Source: Pleodorina starrii (lineage: Eukaryota; Chlorophyta; Chlorophyceae; Chlamydomonadales; Volvocaceae). Taken from it: DNA of 64,000 nt. Every line of letters starts with the position of its first letter. The stretch's first letter is position 1. Where the stretch lies: contig BRXU01000002.1 of assembly GCA_030267565.1 (NCBI GenBank), forward strand, positions 8,933,001 to 8,997,000, given 5' to 3'. Of this stretch, positions 45,791-58,275 are shown in pieces. Under the pieces are notes generated by a model. That model made no database searches and had not been told where the DNA came from. It saw only the letters and a program-made list of their open reading frames with translations. Made by a program: the position numbers and the translations under genes.

Positions 45791-48700
45791 ATGGGCGAGC
45801 TAGCTTGCACCACCGGTGTCACAAACATTTTCCAGTTTCCCCAGTACCTAGGGGCATGCTCGTTCTTTGGGAGCGGCGGTAAGTCTTCGGACAAGGGTTC
45901 TGACGATCGGATGCCGTTCACGTGGCCTTGTAGCCATCATAGTCAGTTTAAGGAAAGTTTACAAAATGTCTCTTCTTGCATTCTCGCAGACAGCGCCCTG
46001 CCGCAGGGTCTTGGGTGGTTCATCCTATTGGGCCTCGGCGCGCTGTTCGCCTTGATTCCAACGTTTCTTGTTTGGTTTGACAGGTAAACATAATGCAAGA
46101 ACTATTGCGGCTGAATAGGCAAACCGCGATTTGTGGCAGGAACAACGACCCCTAACAGTTACACAGCGTCTTTTTGGCCCTTCTGCCAGGGGGCGCCAGG
46201 ACGTATATGTGCTACCGGTACTAATTAACTTCTGATATTGCTGTAAAAATGCAGGAAGTTTGGTGGTGGCACGAAGGACTCCGAAAACTTTTCAACCGCG
46301 GGCCGCAGCATCAAGGCCGGCTTGACGGCATGCGACATCGTTGCTAAGTGGACATGGGCCGCCACATTGCTCCAGTCTTCCAATGTCGCCTTCTCGTTCG
46401 GTGTCTCTGGCCCCTTCTGGTATGCCGCAGGTAAACGCGACTCCCGGTTTAACCGTCGTGTGTGTCGATGGTTCCGTTCCCTCGCATAGCGCGCCATCAG
46501 ATCCGAAGGGCGTAAATTGATATTTGCAAGAAGGCAGTTTGAGCCATGGATCCCCACATCGCCGCCCACGCTGCCCGCCCTTTCATGTCCGGCTTTGCGC
46601 CCCGTTCCGCATCCCGCCTGCGGCTCCTTTCCATCTTCACCCTATCTCTCCCCGCCCCCACGAACACCCGCACGCAGGCGCCACTGTTCAGGTGCTTCTG
46701 TTCGCTATCCTTGCCGTCGAGATCAAGCGCAAGGCCCCCACCATCCACACCTTCCTGGAGATCATCCGCTGCCGCTGGGGCACCACCGCCCACGTCATCT
46801 TCACCGTCTACGGCTTCCTTACCAACCTCGTCGTCACCGCCATGCTCATTCTGGGAGGCGCCGCCGTGATGGAGGCCCTCACCGGCGTGTCCGTCTACGC
46901 CTCGTCCTTCCTCATCCCCGCCGGTGTCGTCATCTACACGGCTGTGGGCGGCCTGAAGGGTACCGTGGTGGCCGAGTGGCTCAACGTCTGCGTCATCTAT
47001 CTGGCTCTGCTCATCTTCATGTTCCAGGTGTGGTACTCGGGGGGAGCTTTGCTCTTGAATGACAGCTTAATCGCAACGGTTGTTCTTCACGCCGGTCCAT
47101 TTCGGATGGCGCCGGGCTGCCGCATTGCAAGGTTTCTGTTGCGTCGCACTCCGTCTTACTCCGCGTTAGTCCTACCCTTGATACGCTTGATACGTAGGTG
47201 ATGGTGGTTCCAGCTTTCCGCAGCAGTGGCAGCAGCGGCAGCAAAAACAAGTAGCCTTGCATGCTCCCTCGTCCCTCCCCGGCTCACACCGCTTCCCCCT
47301 GCCCTACCCTGCGCACTGCCCCGTCCCGCTCCCCGCCCTTGTTTCTTCCCTGCCAGGTGTACGCCACCCACAAGGACCTGGGCTCCATCTCCCGCGTTTA
47401 CAACCAGCTCAAGCTCGTGGAGGTGGCCCACCCCGTGGCTGACAACATGGGCGGCTCCTACATGACCATGTTCTCCAAGTCCGGCATCGTCTTCGGCATC
47501 ATCAACATCATCGGTGAGGCACATTGCACAGCGCCGAACGTTGATCTGTTGTCGATCGCGTCCACAACCCTCATCCCGAGCTCTTTTCGCCTCATGTGAT
47601 TACACCCCACGTCGTTCTCTCCGCCACCCCTGCAGTCCTCGTCAACCCGTCCTCATCCCTCCATCCTTTCCCCTGCCTACTGCTTCCCCACAGGTAACTT
47701 CGGTACCGTGTTCGTGGATCAGTCCTACTGGCAGGGCGCCATCGCCGCCAAGCCCTCCGCCACCTACCGCGGCTATCTGCTCGGCGGGCTGTGTTGGTTC
47801 GCCATTCCCTTCACCTTCGCCACCACCATGGGCCTTGGCGCGCGCGCTCTGGACCTGCCCATCACCAAGGCGGAGGCCAACCAGGGCCTTGTGCCGGCCG
47901 CGCTGGCGGTGCACCTGATGGGCAAGGGAGGCGCCTTCCTCATGACCTTCCAGCTTTTCATGGTGAGTGGGGTGGGCTGCTGCGGGTGTGACCCGCATGG
48001 GTAACCCGGAAGAGAGGGGTCGGTTTGATTTTTACGCGCGCTTCGTTTGGGATTTCTCGGCTCAGGCGCACGCACACCGGCCTATCCATCGATCCTCGAA
48101 ACGCGTAGTGTCTGCCAGTGTGTACCTCACCTGACCATCCGCCGACCTCGCGCCCTCCCTGCTGTCAGGCTGTGACCGCCACCGCCTGCGCGGAGCAGAT
48201 GGCCGTCGCCACCATCGTCGCGTACGACATCTACAAGCCGTACATCAACAAGAACGCCGACGGGCGCACCATGATCAACCTGCAGCGTGCCATGGTGGTG
48301 GTCTACGCCATCATCTCCGGCGTCGTTTCCGTCATCCTGTTCAAGCTCAACGTCTCGCTGGGCTGGGTGTACCTGTTCATGGGCATCATTATCGGCTCGG
48401 CCGTGTTCCCCATCGCCGCTTCGCTGACCTGGGCCAAGTGCTCCGCCACCGCCGCCTGCGTGTCCGCCGTCGTGACCACGCCGCTCGCCATCATGACCTG
48501 GCTCATCACCGCTGCCAAGCTGAACAACGGAGTGCTGAACCTGGATACCACCGGCCAGGACTACCCCATGCTGGCTGGAAACCTGGTGGCGCTGTTCTTC
48601 TCCATGATCCTCTGCATCGTACTGTCGTACATCTTCCCCCAGGTAAGGAAGCGGGAGCTATGCTTGCGCGGGAGGGTGCGTTTGGCATGTGCTTTACACG

Positions 48701-49622
48701 CCGCGGTGCATTGCCATGGCTCGCGTGTGCTGGTGGCCTTGCCCGCCACTTACCGGTAGTTTCCGCTCTCTGGGGCCGACGAAGGAGTTAACGAGCCCAA
48801 TTCACCGTCAGCTTTGCTAACCCAGTGCTGTCCGGACGAAACCACATGGCGCCTGCATTGCCTATATGACTAATTGTTTCGCGATGCTTGTTTTCTGCGT
48901 TCGATACTACAGGATTTCGACTGGGCCGAGCTGCGCAACATCCCGGTCATCGAGTCGGATCCCAACTCCGACCCCAACAACTTCGAGGGCGAGGACTCCC
49001 CCGAGGCGCTCAACCACGTCATCCGTTTCACCTGGGCCACCGGCGGCACCCTCACGCTGCTGCTCCTCATCCTGTGGCCCATCCTCGCGCTGCCGGCCAA
49101 GGTCTTCAGTCAGGGATACTTCACGTGAGTGCTCCGGCGGGCCGATCTAGACAGGCGGGGTGAAGGTGGTTGGTTTTTTATGGCACGTCACCAGTAAGGG
49201 ATGCGGGCGCTCATGGCATGTGGGGGGTGTTGGCTTTAGTATGGCCACATGGCTTTAGTTGGTCTAGGCGGGGTCAGGCTGCCCGCCTGTCCGATGTTCG
49301 TTGCACGCTCATAAGAGGGCTTCGCTTGCCTTCGTCCCTCGCTGCCATTGACCCAACCTGACTCGCCTCTGTGCCAATCGCTCCCCACGCACCGTTTTCC
49401 GTTCACAGGTTCTGGGTGATCATTGCGATGATCTGGGGCATTGTCGCGTCCGTCATCTGCATTGTGCTGCCCATCGTCGAGGCCAGCGACGTCATCTTCG
49501 CCGCCTGCAAGGGCAACAAGCGCGGCAGCAGGCCCACCCCCAACGCGGAGGAGAGCGTGCAGGGCAAGGCCGCGCACTTGGAGCTGCCGCCCGTGCCCAA
49601 GACTGAGCCGATCCGGGCCTAA
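45791..49622 (+). CDS. DUR3: DUR3-type urea/proton symporter, copy B (9 exons, 677 aa)
   Basis: Urea uptake at the plasma membrane coupled to the proton gradient. Exons: 45791-45878, 45990-46083, 46255-46430, 46678-47027, 47357-47513, 47694-47962, 48169-48642, 48913-49124, 49409-49622; total 2,034 bases, phases consistent. Motifs in order: [20 protein letters not shown] (first membrane span), [72 protein letters not shown] (DUR3 hallmark), [39 protein letters not shown]. Many hydrophobic spans are present, as expected for this family, and a hydrophilic tail of about 40 residues ends [12 protein letters not shown]. The donor GTGAGT/GTAAGT and CAG acceptors are strong. The same exon plan as C and D, and near-identical exons, show recent duplication. 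Head-to-head with A. Confidence 0.95.
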
Positions 49623-50240
49623 GGAGTTCCTAAGCCGGACTCCACTACTCCTGTCATTCGGGTTTCGGACACAAGTACGACACTGTCATGTTGAGTTGTA
49701 TGTACCTATAATGGCGCGCGGCTGTGCATCCTGTTTTCCATGTCGGTATTTGAGTGGAAAATTGGGGGGCAGCCGAGAGCCGCATCTGGGGATCAAGCTG
49801 AAATTTTCGCGGCAGCGCCTTGTTGCCTGCCGGCCGCGGTCCGTTGCGCTCGCCCGCCACCGGTGGTGGCACACCCTTCACCCACCGTGTCATGCCCACG
49901 CTTGGCAGTTACGGCCTATGGTGTTTGGCCTTTTGATGTGTTCATTGGCGGGAATAATTGGAAGCGGCGGGAACCATGGAAGGGTTAGGTCACGTGTAGC
50001 ACTCAATGCCCACAAGCAAACTAACAGCAGGGCACACAATGAGTGGGTACGGTAGGTAGTGATTGTGCTGGTCCGCTTGCGTTTGGGTGCCTCGTATTGT
50101 CGCTCGTCGATGAACTGTCTTCGGCTGATACTGAGTTAGGCGCAGGTTATTACTGACAGGACTGTAGGCGGCACCGGGTGCCGATCATTAGAGGGCGCCG
50201 TGCTCTGGTGGGTTGCCTCAGCTTGACGTGAGCTGCCCTT
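49623..50240 (+). other. 3' flank of DUR3 B, homologous to the flank of C
   Basis: Shares CCACTACTCCTGTCATTCGG just after the stop, GGCAGCGCCTTGTTGCCTGC around 49810, and TCGCTCGTCGATG plus TGGGTTGCCT near the end with 57312-57930, in the same order. It therefore belongs to the duplicated unit. Confidence 0.75.
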
Positions 50241-53129
50241 TAGGATAAAAGAGATAAAGAGGATAAAGAGACGACACACAGGAAGGGTCACAGCATGTAC
50301 TGTATGAAAACCGTTATGGTATGATCACTGCTATGCTTCTTGATGGCGTGGTGCAAGCGAACACGTTAAATAAGGCATTGCATACGTAGCGAGGGAAGTA
50401 GTGGGGTTAAATGCGTCCGCATATGCGTGGCGATATGCGAACGTTGGGCGTCCTCACCGGGAGCGCTGAAATACGAGGGCAGTGAAGTACGGCACGACTT
50501 GTCCCGTAATTACAGTTGGTACGTTGTACGGCACGCTTGCAGGGCACGTTGGTACGATGGTTGTTTCGGTACTGGGACTACACATCTGTAAAAGAATGCG
50601 GTTTCGTGATAATTGCCTCAATCACGCCATTGGCTGCAGCATGCCTGTGCGTATCGTGTCATTTATGGACGCGCGATACGCCCTACCAACGCCAAGTAAC
50701 CATCATGTATCCTTACCGGTGAGTTCGTTATCCCGCAGCAGCGGAGACCACAGCCCCGGCGCACGCCGGGCACGCCTTTCGGCATAACGCTACAACCAAA
50801 GGCGCCGGCGGCGCTCAAACCCAACCAGGGCAATCCAAACACCATTAATGAACTACCGTACTGGCGCCAGTGGGGCGCGGGCAAGAAGTGAAATGAAGCC
50901 ATTACCTTTGTACAAACGCGGAGGAGCCGTTTTCCCCATGTACAGCACGCGCACACCCCGCACGCGCACACCCCGCACGCACCCCGTTTCGGAACGGCTC
51001 ACACCGACCTGCCAATAGCTTAGTTCCGAAGGAGCGTAGCGATTGTAAGAACTGAGCAAGGTTTGGTACGGCATAGTACGGCTGACTGAAGCTGTTAAGC
51101 TCGCGCTCTCTCCTGTTTCGGCATTCTGCCTTTCACAGTAGAAAGCACTCACTTCGCTGTGAGTGACCACTTTCCCTCCCTTGTCGCCCGAGCCACGCTG
51201 GCTCGTGCCCCTCCCGTGGTCACTGTCCCCCTCAGTGCTGGCGGCGGCTTTCTGGCGGCGGCCCGCCCGGCCGGCTTCTGGCGAGCTGCGGGGCTGGGGG
51301 GTGTGTGCGTCGTTGGGTTTCCGTCGGGGGGTGGTGACGCTCGGACAGACGGCCGTGCTCGCGGACCGGGATCAGCCCTCCGCTCACGGGGCCGTGGGCG
51401 GCAAGGGGCCAGCCCTCCGCCGGGTGGGGGGTCGGGGGGTGGTGCCAGGCGTTTCGTCTTCGGCCGGCTGGGGCGGCGGCGGGGTTTTTTGGCTTGTGGC
51501 CCCTGTTCCCGTTTTTCCCCGCCGCGTTTGCCCCGATTGGTTTCTCGTTTTGGGAATCATTGGGGTTGCTCTGGCGCTTTCCCTCGTGATCGCCGGCTTG
51601 GGTGCCGGGTTGGGTGCTGTGGTTGTTGGTTGCCCGTGTGGCGGCCCTGGGCCGCGTTTCGTGCTCGCCGGCTCGCCGCTGCACGCTTGAGGCCTTTGGC
51701 TGTCGTGTTGGCTTCCGGCTGGCTTGCCCCGCGGGGCCTTCGTCTGTCTCAAGAGGCAAGAGCGCGCCACATATTGCATTTATGCGCCCATATTCCTGTA
51801 GATTTGGGGCCAACGCGCGAAAGCATTCCACGGGCATGCCAGCGGTAGATGGCAGTCATGGCAGAGAAGGCCCACACCCGCAATCGCCCTCGTCCCCAGA
51901 CATGCCGAGCCTTGGGGAACGCCAACTCATATCCGTTCACCAGGGAACACTCTTGCTGGCTCGCGCGCGTCCGGCAAGGTGCCCCAGTGTGGGGAAAGTC
52001 GTCTACGGTGGGCGCTTCGGTCGATGTAAGGCACCTACGCGTACGGTCAGGGGTGCACTACCAACCCAGCAAATAACAATGAGCATCGACGTCGGTTGGG
52101 GCCATGTACGGCTAGTGCAGCTTGTGGATGTCTTATGTGTCTCTAATCGCCCCTGTGGGCTTACGTCGGTTGGCCCAGTACGGCCAGGTACTGCGAATGC
52201 GTTCGAGGCCTAGGAACCACGCGTGACCTGCGGAACTGGAAGATTCGACAGGAAAAACGAAGAACGGCGCGTTTAAGGGCGACGGGGTGCTAAACAGCTC
52301 CAGAGTCGCAGCCCGACAGGCACGGTCTATTCGTGTAATCTATCTTGACATCGAAAGATGCTGTCGACTATCCCGCGGTAATCAAGGTACATGGGCCGTG
52401 TAATGGTTTCTACGGACAAAGACGCACATTCGGTTCGATCACTTCCTATTAGATATCCTGCACAGGCTTGCGATACAGTACCAGTCTTACCGGTATACAC
52501 AAAAGATTTCGAACGCCGAACATACCACAATTCCATGTTCATAACTGAACTTTGAAAGTGCCTTAGTATTTTGGTTAAATTTAAAGCTGCCTTGCTGAGC
52601 ATTTGACTTGTTACAAGCCTCGGCTTAGGCCCAGACCTGCCCAGACGAGCCAGGGGGCTCATCGACCACCCGATCAAGGTAGATCGAGAAAGGATAAAAC
52701 CACGCATCGTTTAAACACATAATGAACACGGAAGGAAAATACACTTGTGCACTGACAAAGGTCGACAAGCACCGTTAGGTCGGACCAACCAGCCCTGCTC
52801 GTCTTACATACATGGATAGGCATGGATAGCACGGGGATGCGGGCTAGACCCCTTATGACCAGTTGGCGTATTTGAAGGTGCATGGATGCCGGCACATGTT
52901 GATCCCGGGCTTGTGGTTATCAGACAACAAATAACGCGGGGGAACAGTTTAAGCCGCTGGCCCCTATCTTCCTTCAGCCGCTACTCCAACTGATGACAAA
53001 GTGCCCCTTCGTATCAGTTGTCAACTCGTTCTGCAAGCTGGCAACTGATGCGATGGAGCACTGAGTCAGCCCGCCGGAACGCGGCTTGGCACGTTCAACA
53101 TTGCAAAATAAATTAGGATTTCCTCCACA
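50241..53129. other. 2.9-kb stretch between DUR3 B and C, no recognisable gene
   Basis: Unique spacer between the two direct repeats. 51159-51848 is an open frame of 229 codons in GC/GT-rich DNA, but the sequence is compositionally biased (Gly, Arg, Pro) and has no motif, so it is not called as a gene. 50940-50990 holds a short CACACCCCGCACG tandem. ACTCACTTCGCTGTGAGT near 51147-51164 can form a small hairpin. Confidence 0.55.
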
Positions 53130-53540
53130 TATTACTTTTACAATAAACCCATATAAGCTACAAGGGTCTTCAAGGCGAGTCCCGAATCGGGTGGCTGCAG
53201 GAACTCTGACTTGCCAGGCGTCGCCACCAAGCGCAAACAAAACACCTTATTTGGAGACTCGAAAACTAATTTTAGATCATCAAAGCGACCTTCAATGTAA
53301 AGCGTCATGCCAGCTGTCACACTGGTTGCCGTGCGGTCCTGCAAATGCCCTGCAGCATGTGCCATATAAAACGTTGTTCGGTAACCACATGTCTACACAC
53401 TTATAGGTTTTGCACTTTAACTTGCATCGACATCAAGCGTATCTCGCCTCGTTCGCGAAGTCGCGCCTTCGTCCTTCAACAACCACTCGGCGATTGCCAC
53501 ATCAACTCGAGTGCGTAGCATTTCTGAAAAGCACCCGATC
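53130..53540 (+). promoter_or_regulatory. Promoter-proximal block of DUR3 C
   Basis: Counterpart of 45370-45790 with the same order of shared blocks. A GTG at 53511 is in frame with the ATG at 53541, but the ATG is conserved in copy B and is preferred as start. Confidence 0.7.
53365..53371 (+). promoter_or_regulatory. TATA box of DUR3 C
   Basis: CATATAAAACG, 176 bases before the start codon, in the position of the TATAAAA of copy B. Confidence 0.6.
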
Positions 53541-56500
53541 ATGGGCGAGCTAGCTTGCACCACCGGTGTCACAAACATTTTCCAGTTTCCCCAGTACCTA
53601 GGGTCATGCTCGTTCTTTGGGAGCGGCGGTAAGTCTTGTGACAAGGGTTCTGACGATCGGTTGCCGCTCACGTGGCCTTGTAGCCATTATAATGAAATTA
53701 CTTACAGGAAATCTGACAAGACATATCTCCTTGCATCCTCGCAGATACCGCCCTGCCGCAGGGTCTTGGTTGGTTCATCCTATTGGGCCTCGGCGCGGTC
53801 TTCGCCTTGATTCCAACGTTTCTTGTTTGGTTTGACAGGTGAACATATTTCAAGAATTATTGCGACTAATAGGCAAACCGCGACTTGTGGCAGGAACAAC
53901 GACCCCTAACAGTTACACAGCGTCTTTTTGGCCCTTCGGCCATGGGGCGCCGGGACCTTTCGTGCTACTGGTACTAATTTAATTCTGATAATGCTTTAAA
54001 AATGCAGGACGTTTGGTGGTGGCACGAAGGACTCCGAAAACTTTTCAACCGCGGGCCGCAGCATCAAGGCCGGCTTGACGGCATGCGACATCGTCGCTAA
54101 GTGGACATGGGCCGCCACATTGCTTCAGTCTTCCAATGTCGCCTTCTCGTTCGGTGTCTCTGGCCCCTTCTGGTATGCCGCAGGTAAACGCGACCCTGGG
54201 CTAACCGTCGTGTGTGTCGATAGTTCCGTTCCCTCGCACAACGCGCCATGGGATCTGCAGGTCGAAATTTGATACTTGCACGAAGGCAGTTTGAGCCATG
54301 GATTCCCACTGTTTTCCTCGCCGCCCACGCTGCGATCGAAGTCTACACTGCGCTCTTGAACAACCCCGTTCCGCGTCCCGCCTGCGGTTCCTTTCGTTTT
54401 CACCCTGTCTCTCCCGCACCCCCACGAACACCCGCACGCAGGCGCCACTGTTCAGGTGCTTCTGTTTGCCATCCTTGCCGTCGAGATCAAGCGCAAGGCC
54501 CCCACCATCCACACCTTCCTGGAGATCATCCGCTGCCGCTGGGGCACCACCGCTCACGTCATCTTTACCGTCTACGGCTTCCTGACCAACCTCATCGTCA
54601 CCGCCATGCTCATTCTGGGAGGCGCCGCCGTGATGGAGGCCCTCACCAGCGTGTCCGTCTACGCCTCGTCCTTCCTCATCCCCGCCGGTGTCGTCGTCTA
54701 CACGGCTGTGGGCGGCCTCAAGGGAACCGTGGTGGCCGAGTGGCTCAATGTCTGCGTCATCTATCTGGCTCTGCTCATCTTCATGTTCCAGGTGTGGTAC
54801 TCGGAGAAAGATTTGCTCTCGGATAGACCACACCGGTCCATTTCGGATTGCGCCGGGCTGCCGCATTGCAAGGTTTTCCTTGCCCCGCGCTCCGTCTTAT
54901 TGCGTGTTATTCCTACCCTTGATGTGGTAGGTGATGGTGGCTCCAGCTTTCCGCAGCCGTAGCAGCAGCGGCAGCAAAAACAAGTAGCCTTGCAGGCTCC
55001 CTTGGCAAGTGTCCTCCCTCGTCCCTCCCCGGCTCACACCGCTTCCCCCTGCCCTACCCTGCGCACTGCCCCGTCCCGCTCCCCGCCGTTGTTTCTTTTC
55101 CGCCAGGTCTACGCCACCCACAAGGACCTGGGCTCCATCTCCCGCGTGTACAACCAGCTGAAGCTCGTGGAGGTGGCCCACCCCGTTGCGGACAACATGG
55201 GCGGCTCCTACATGACCATGTTCTCCAAGTCCGGCATCGTCTTCGGTATCATCAACATCATCGGTGAGGCACATTGCACAGCGCCGAACGTCGATCTGTT
55301 GTCGATCGTGTCCACAACCCTGATCCCCATCGTGTCCCTAATCCCCATCGTGTCCCTCAATCCCCAGAGCTCTCGCCACAAGCAAATACACCTCCATCTC
55401 GTTCTCTCCGCCACCCCTGCAGCCCTCGTCAACCCGTTCTCATGGTCTCATCCCTCCATCCTTTCCCCTGCCTCCTGCCTCCTGCTCCCCCACAGGCAAC
55501 TTCGGCACTGTGTTTGTGGACCAGTCCTACTGGCAGGGCGCCATCGCCGCCAAGCCCTCCGCCACCTACCGCGGCTATCTGCTTGGCGGGCTGTGCTGGT
55601 TCGCCATTCCCTTCACCTTCGCCACCACCATGGGTCTGGGCGCGCGCGCTCTTGACCTGCCCATCACCAAGGCGGAGGCCAACCAGGGCCTTGTGCCGGC
55701 CGCGCTGGCGGTGCACCTGATGGGCAAGGGAGGCGCCTTCCTCATGACCTTCCAGCTTTTCATGGTGAGTGGGCTCGCCTGCTGGGGGTGTGATCCGCGT
55801 GGGTAACTCGGGAGAGGGGCCGGTTTAATTACGCACGCTTTGTTTGGGGTTACGCACGCTTTGTTTGGGGTTTCTCGGTTAGGTGCGATGCGCGCACACC
55901 GATCAGGTGCGCGCACATCCATCCTCCCTTCGCCTGACCATCCGCCGACCCCGCGCCCTCCCTGCTCTCAGGCCGTGACCGCCACCGCCTGCGCGGAGCA
56001 AATGGCCGTCGCCACCATCGTCGCGTACGACATCTACAAGCCGTACATCAACAAAAACGCCGACGGGCGCACCATGATCAACCTGCAGCGTGCCATGGTG
56101 GTGGTCTACGCCATCATCTCCGGCGTCATTTCCGTCATCCTGTTCAAGCTCAACGTCTCGCTGGGCTGGGTGTACCTGTTCATGGGCATCATTATCGGCT
56201 CGGCCGTGTTCCCCATCGCCGCTTCGCTGACCTGGGCCAAGTGCTCCGCCACCGCCGCCTGCGTGTCCGCCGTCGTGACCACGCCGCTCGCCATCATGAC
56301 CTGGCTCATCACCGCTGCCAAGCTGAACAACGGAGTGCTGAACCTGGATACCACCGGCCAGGACTACCCCATGCTGGCTGGAAACCTGGTGGCGCTGTTC
56401 TTCTCCATGATCCTCTGCATCGTACTGTCGTACATCTTCCCCCAGGTAAGGAAGCGGGAGCTATGCTCGCGCGGGAGGGTGCGTTTGGCATGTGCTTTAA

Positions 56501-57311
56501 ACGCCGCGGTGCATTGCCATGGCTCGCGTTGCTGATGCTCTTGCTGAGGGTAACCAACCCGCCATTTCGTTTCCGCTCCCTGGGCCGACGGACAAAACCA
56601 CATGGCGCCTGCATTGCCTATATGACTAATTGTTTCGCGATGCTTGTTTTCTGCGTTCGATATTACAACAGGATTTCGACTGGGCCGAGCTGCGCAACAT
56701 CCCGGTTATCGAGTCGGATCCCAACTCCGACCCCAACAACTTCGAGGGCGAGGACTCCCCCGAGGCGCTCAACCACGTCATCCGTTTCACCTGGGCTACC
56801 GGCGGCACCCTCACGCTGCTGCTCCTCATCCTGTGGCCCATCCTCGCGCTGCCGGCCAAGGTCTTCAGCCAGGGATACTTCACGTGAGTGCGCCCTGATC
56901 CGGAGGACCGATCTAGACAAATAGGGAGAGGCACGCACACAGCAGTACGACAGTAGTACGACATCAGGGCAGCAGCTGACAGTGCTTGTGGTTCCTTGTG
57001 GAGATGCCGCTCGCTTGCCCCAATCCCCCTCTCCCCCTGACCAATCCTGACTCGCCTGCCGTCCAACCGCGCCCCACGCACCGTTTTCCGTTCTCAGGTT
57101 CTGGGTGATCATTGCGATGATCTGGGGCATTGTTGCGTCCGTCATCTGCATTGTGCTGCCCATCGTCGAGGCCAGCGACGTCATCTTCGCCGCCTGCAAG
57201 GGCAAGAAGCGCGTCAGCAAGCCCACCCTCAACGCGGAGGAGAGCGTGCAGGGCAAGGCCGCGCACTTGGAGCTGCCGCCCGCGCCCAAGACCGAGCCGG
57301 TCCGGACTTAA
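53541..57311 (+). CDS. DUR3: DUR3-type urea/proton symporter, copy C (9 exons, 677 aa)
   Basis: Same role as copy B. Exons: 53541-53628, 53745-53838, 54008-54183, 54442-54791, 55107-55263, 55496-55764, 55972-56445, 56672-56883, 57098-57311. Every exon has exactly the length of its partner in B. Differences from B are scattered substitutions such as DTALPQ for DSALPQ, RTFGGG for RKFGGG, TSVSVYA for TGVSVYA, and a tail with [14 protein letters not shown]. Parts of the introns are also alike: a block of about 75 bases before the exon 8 acceptor (starting AACCACATGGCGCC) is nearly identical to 48840-48912. Intact throughout, so both paralogues are probably functional. Confidence 0.95.
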
Positions 57312-58275
57312 GGACTTCTTAAGCCGGCCTCCACTACTCCTGTCATTCGGGAGGGACACCTGTACGGCATCGAGCATGGACATGATCAGATGTATGTATG
57401 TATGCATGTGTGTATGTACCTGATAAGAGGGACGCGCGATAAGGGTGCGCGTCATATGTAACACACAAGTGGAGGACCGGGTTATGCGGCAGCGCCTTGT
57501 TGCCTGCTGCCGGGCGCGGTCCGTTGTGCTCGCCCGCGGGTTCGGGAGGCACTTCCTGTTGCCGCCGTCCGCCGTCTTGACCTAACAACACTTGGCAGGC
57601 TGAATGCGTAATGTGGTCCGTTGTATGACTATGGTGGGCGGAGATCTTTCAGTCCGCATCGGGAAACATTATGGAGATAGATCAGATGTCGCACGCAATG
57701 CCCAAGCTAGCAAATGGATCAGGGGAATGAGTAGGTATGTAGGTAATGCTTGTTTTGGTCCGCTTGTGTATGGGTGCCCCGCGATTTCGCTCGTCGATGG
57801 ACTGTCTTTGACTGATATTGAGAGTTAGGCACAGTTGAATGCTGACTGGACTGGAGGAGCATCACCAGGGCGGGTGCTGATCATTGGGGGGCGCCATGTC
57901 CTTCGTGGGTTGCCTGGGCATGATACGATCTGGGTTGCACGGAGACAAGAGGTGCGTGTGTGACTACTGGCATTTCGACTACTAAATTATACCAATTTCG
58001 TCATCACTGCAATTATTGTGTCTGGGTGGCGCTGTTCATGATCAAGCAGGCAACTAATAAGCGGATGCTGTTTGCTCGTACTTAAGTGCAGCTGGCCCGC
58101 GTGATGGGGGGAAGGGTAAGGCTGCCGGAGCCTGGCGACTTCGGGCAGGAGCCAGGGGCCCATGAACCATGGGTCAGTGCGGCTACAGGCGCGTTGGGTC
58201 AAGGAGCTTTAACCGGAGGGCGGTGTGACAGAACGGTGTGATCTTGGTACGGTACAGTTTTACGTTATTATGCGC
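57312..58275 (+). repeat. 3' flank of DUR3 C: left arm of an inverted duplication
   Basis: Reads, on the opposite strand, like 61030-61789 next to copy D. Shared landmarks in mirrored order are GGCAGCGCCTTGTTGCCTGC, CGCCGTCTTGACCTAACAAC, AGATCAGATGTCGCACGCAA, CCCATGAACCATGGGTCAGT and GACAGAACGGTGTGATC. Similarity ends near 58275. Confidence 0.9.
57457..57461 (+). promoter_or_regulatory. Possible poly(A) signal TGTAA of DUR3 C
   Basis: TGTAA about 146 bases after the stop, in a stretch that differs between copies B and C. Motif and distance only. Confidence 0.35.

Noticed and set aside
51159..51848. A 229-codon frame between DUR3 B and C as a gene
   Set aside because: Strong Gly/Arg/Pro bias, overlapping long frames on both strands, no motif, no plausible splice structure.
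53511..53540. A ten-codon upstream extension of DUR3 C
   Set aside because: It begins with GTG, not ATG, and is not conserved in copy B; the ATG at 53541 aligns with the start of B.
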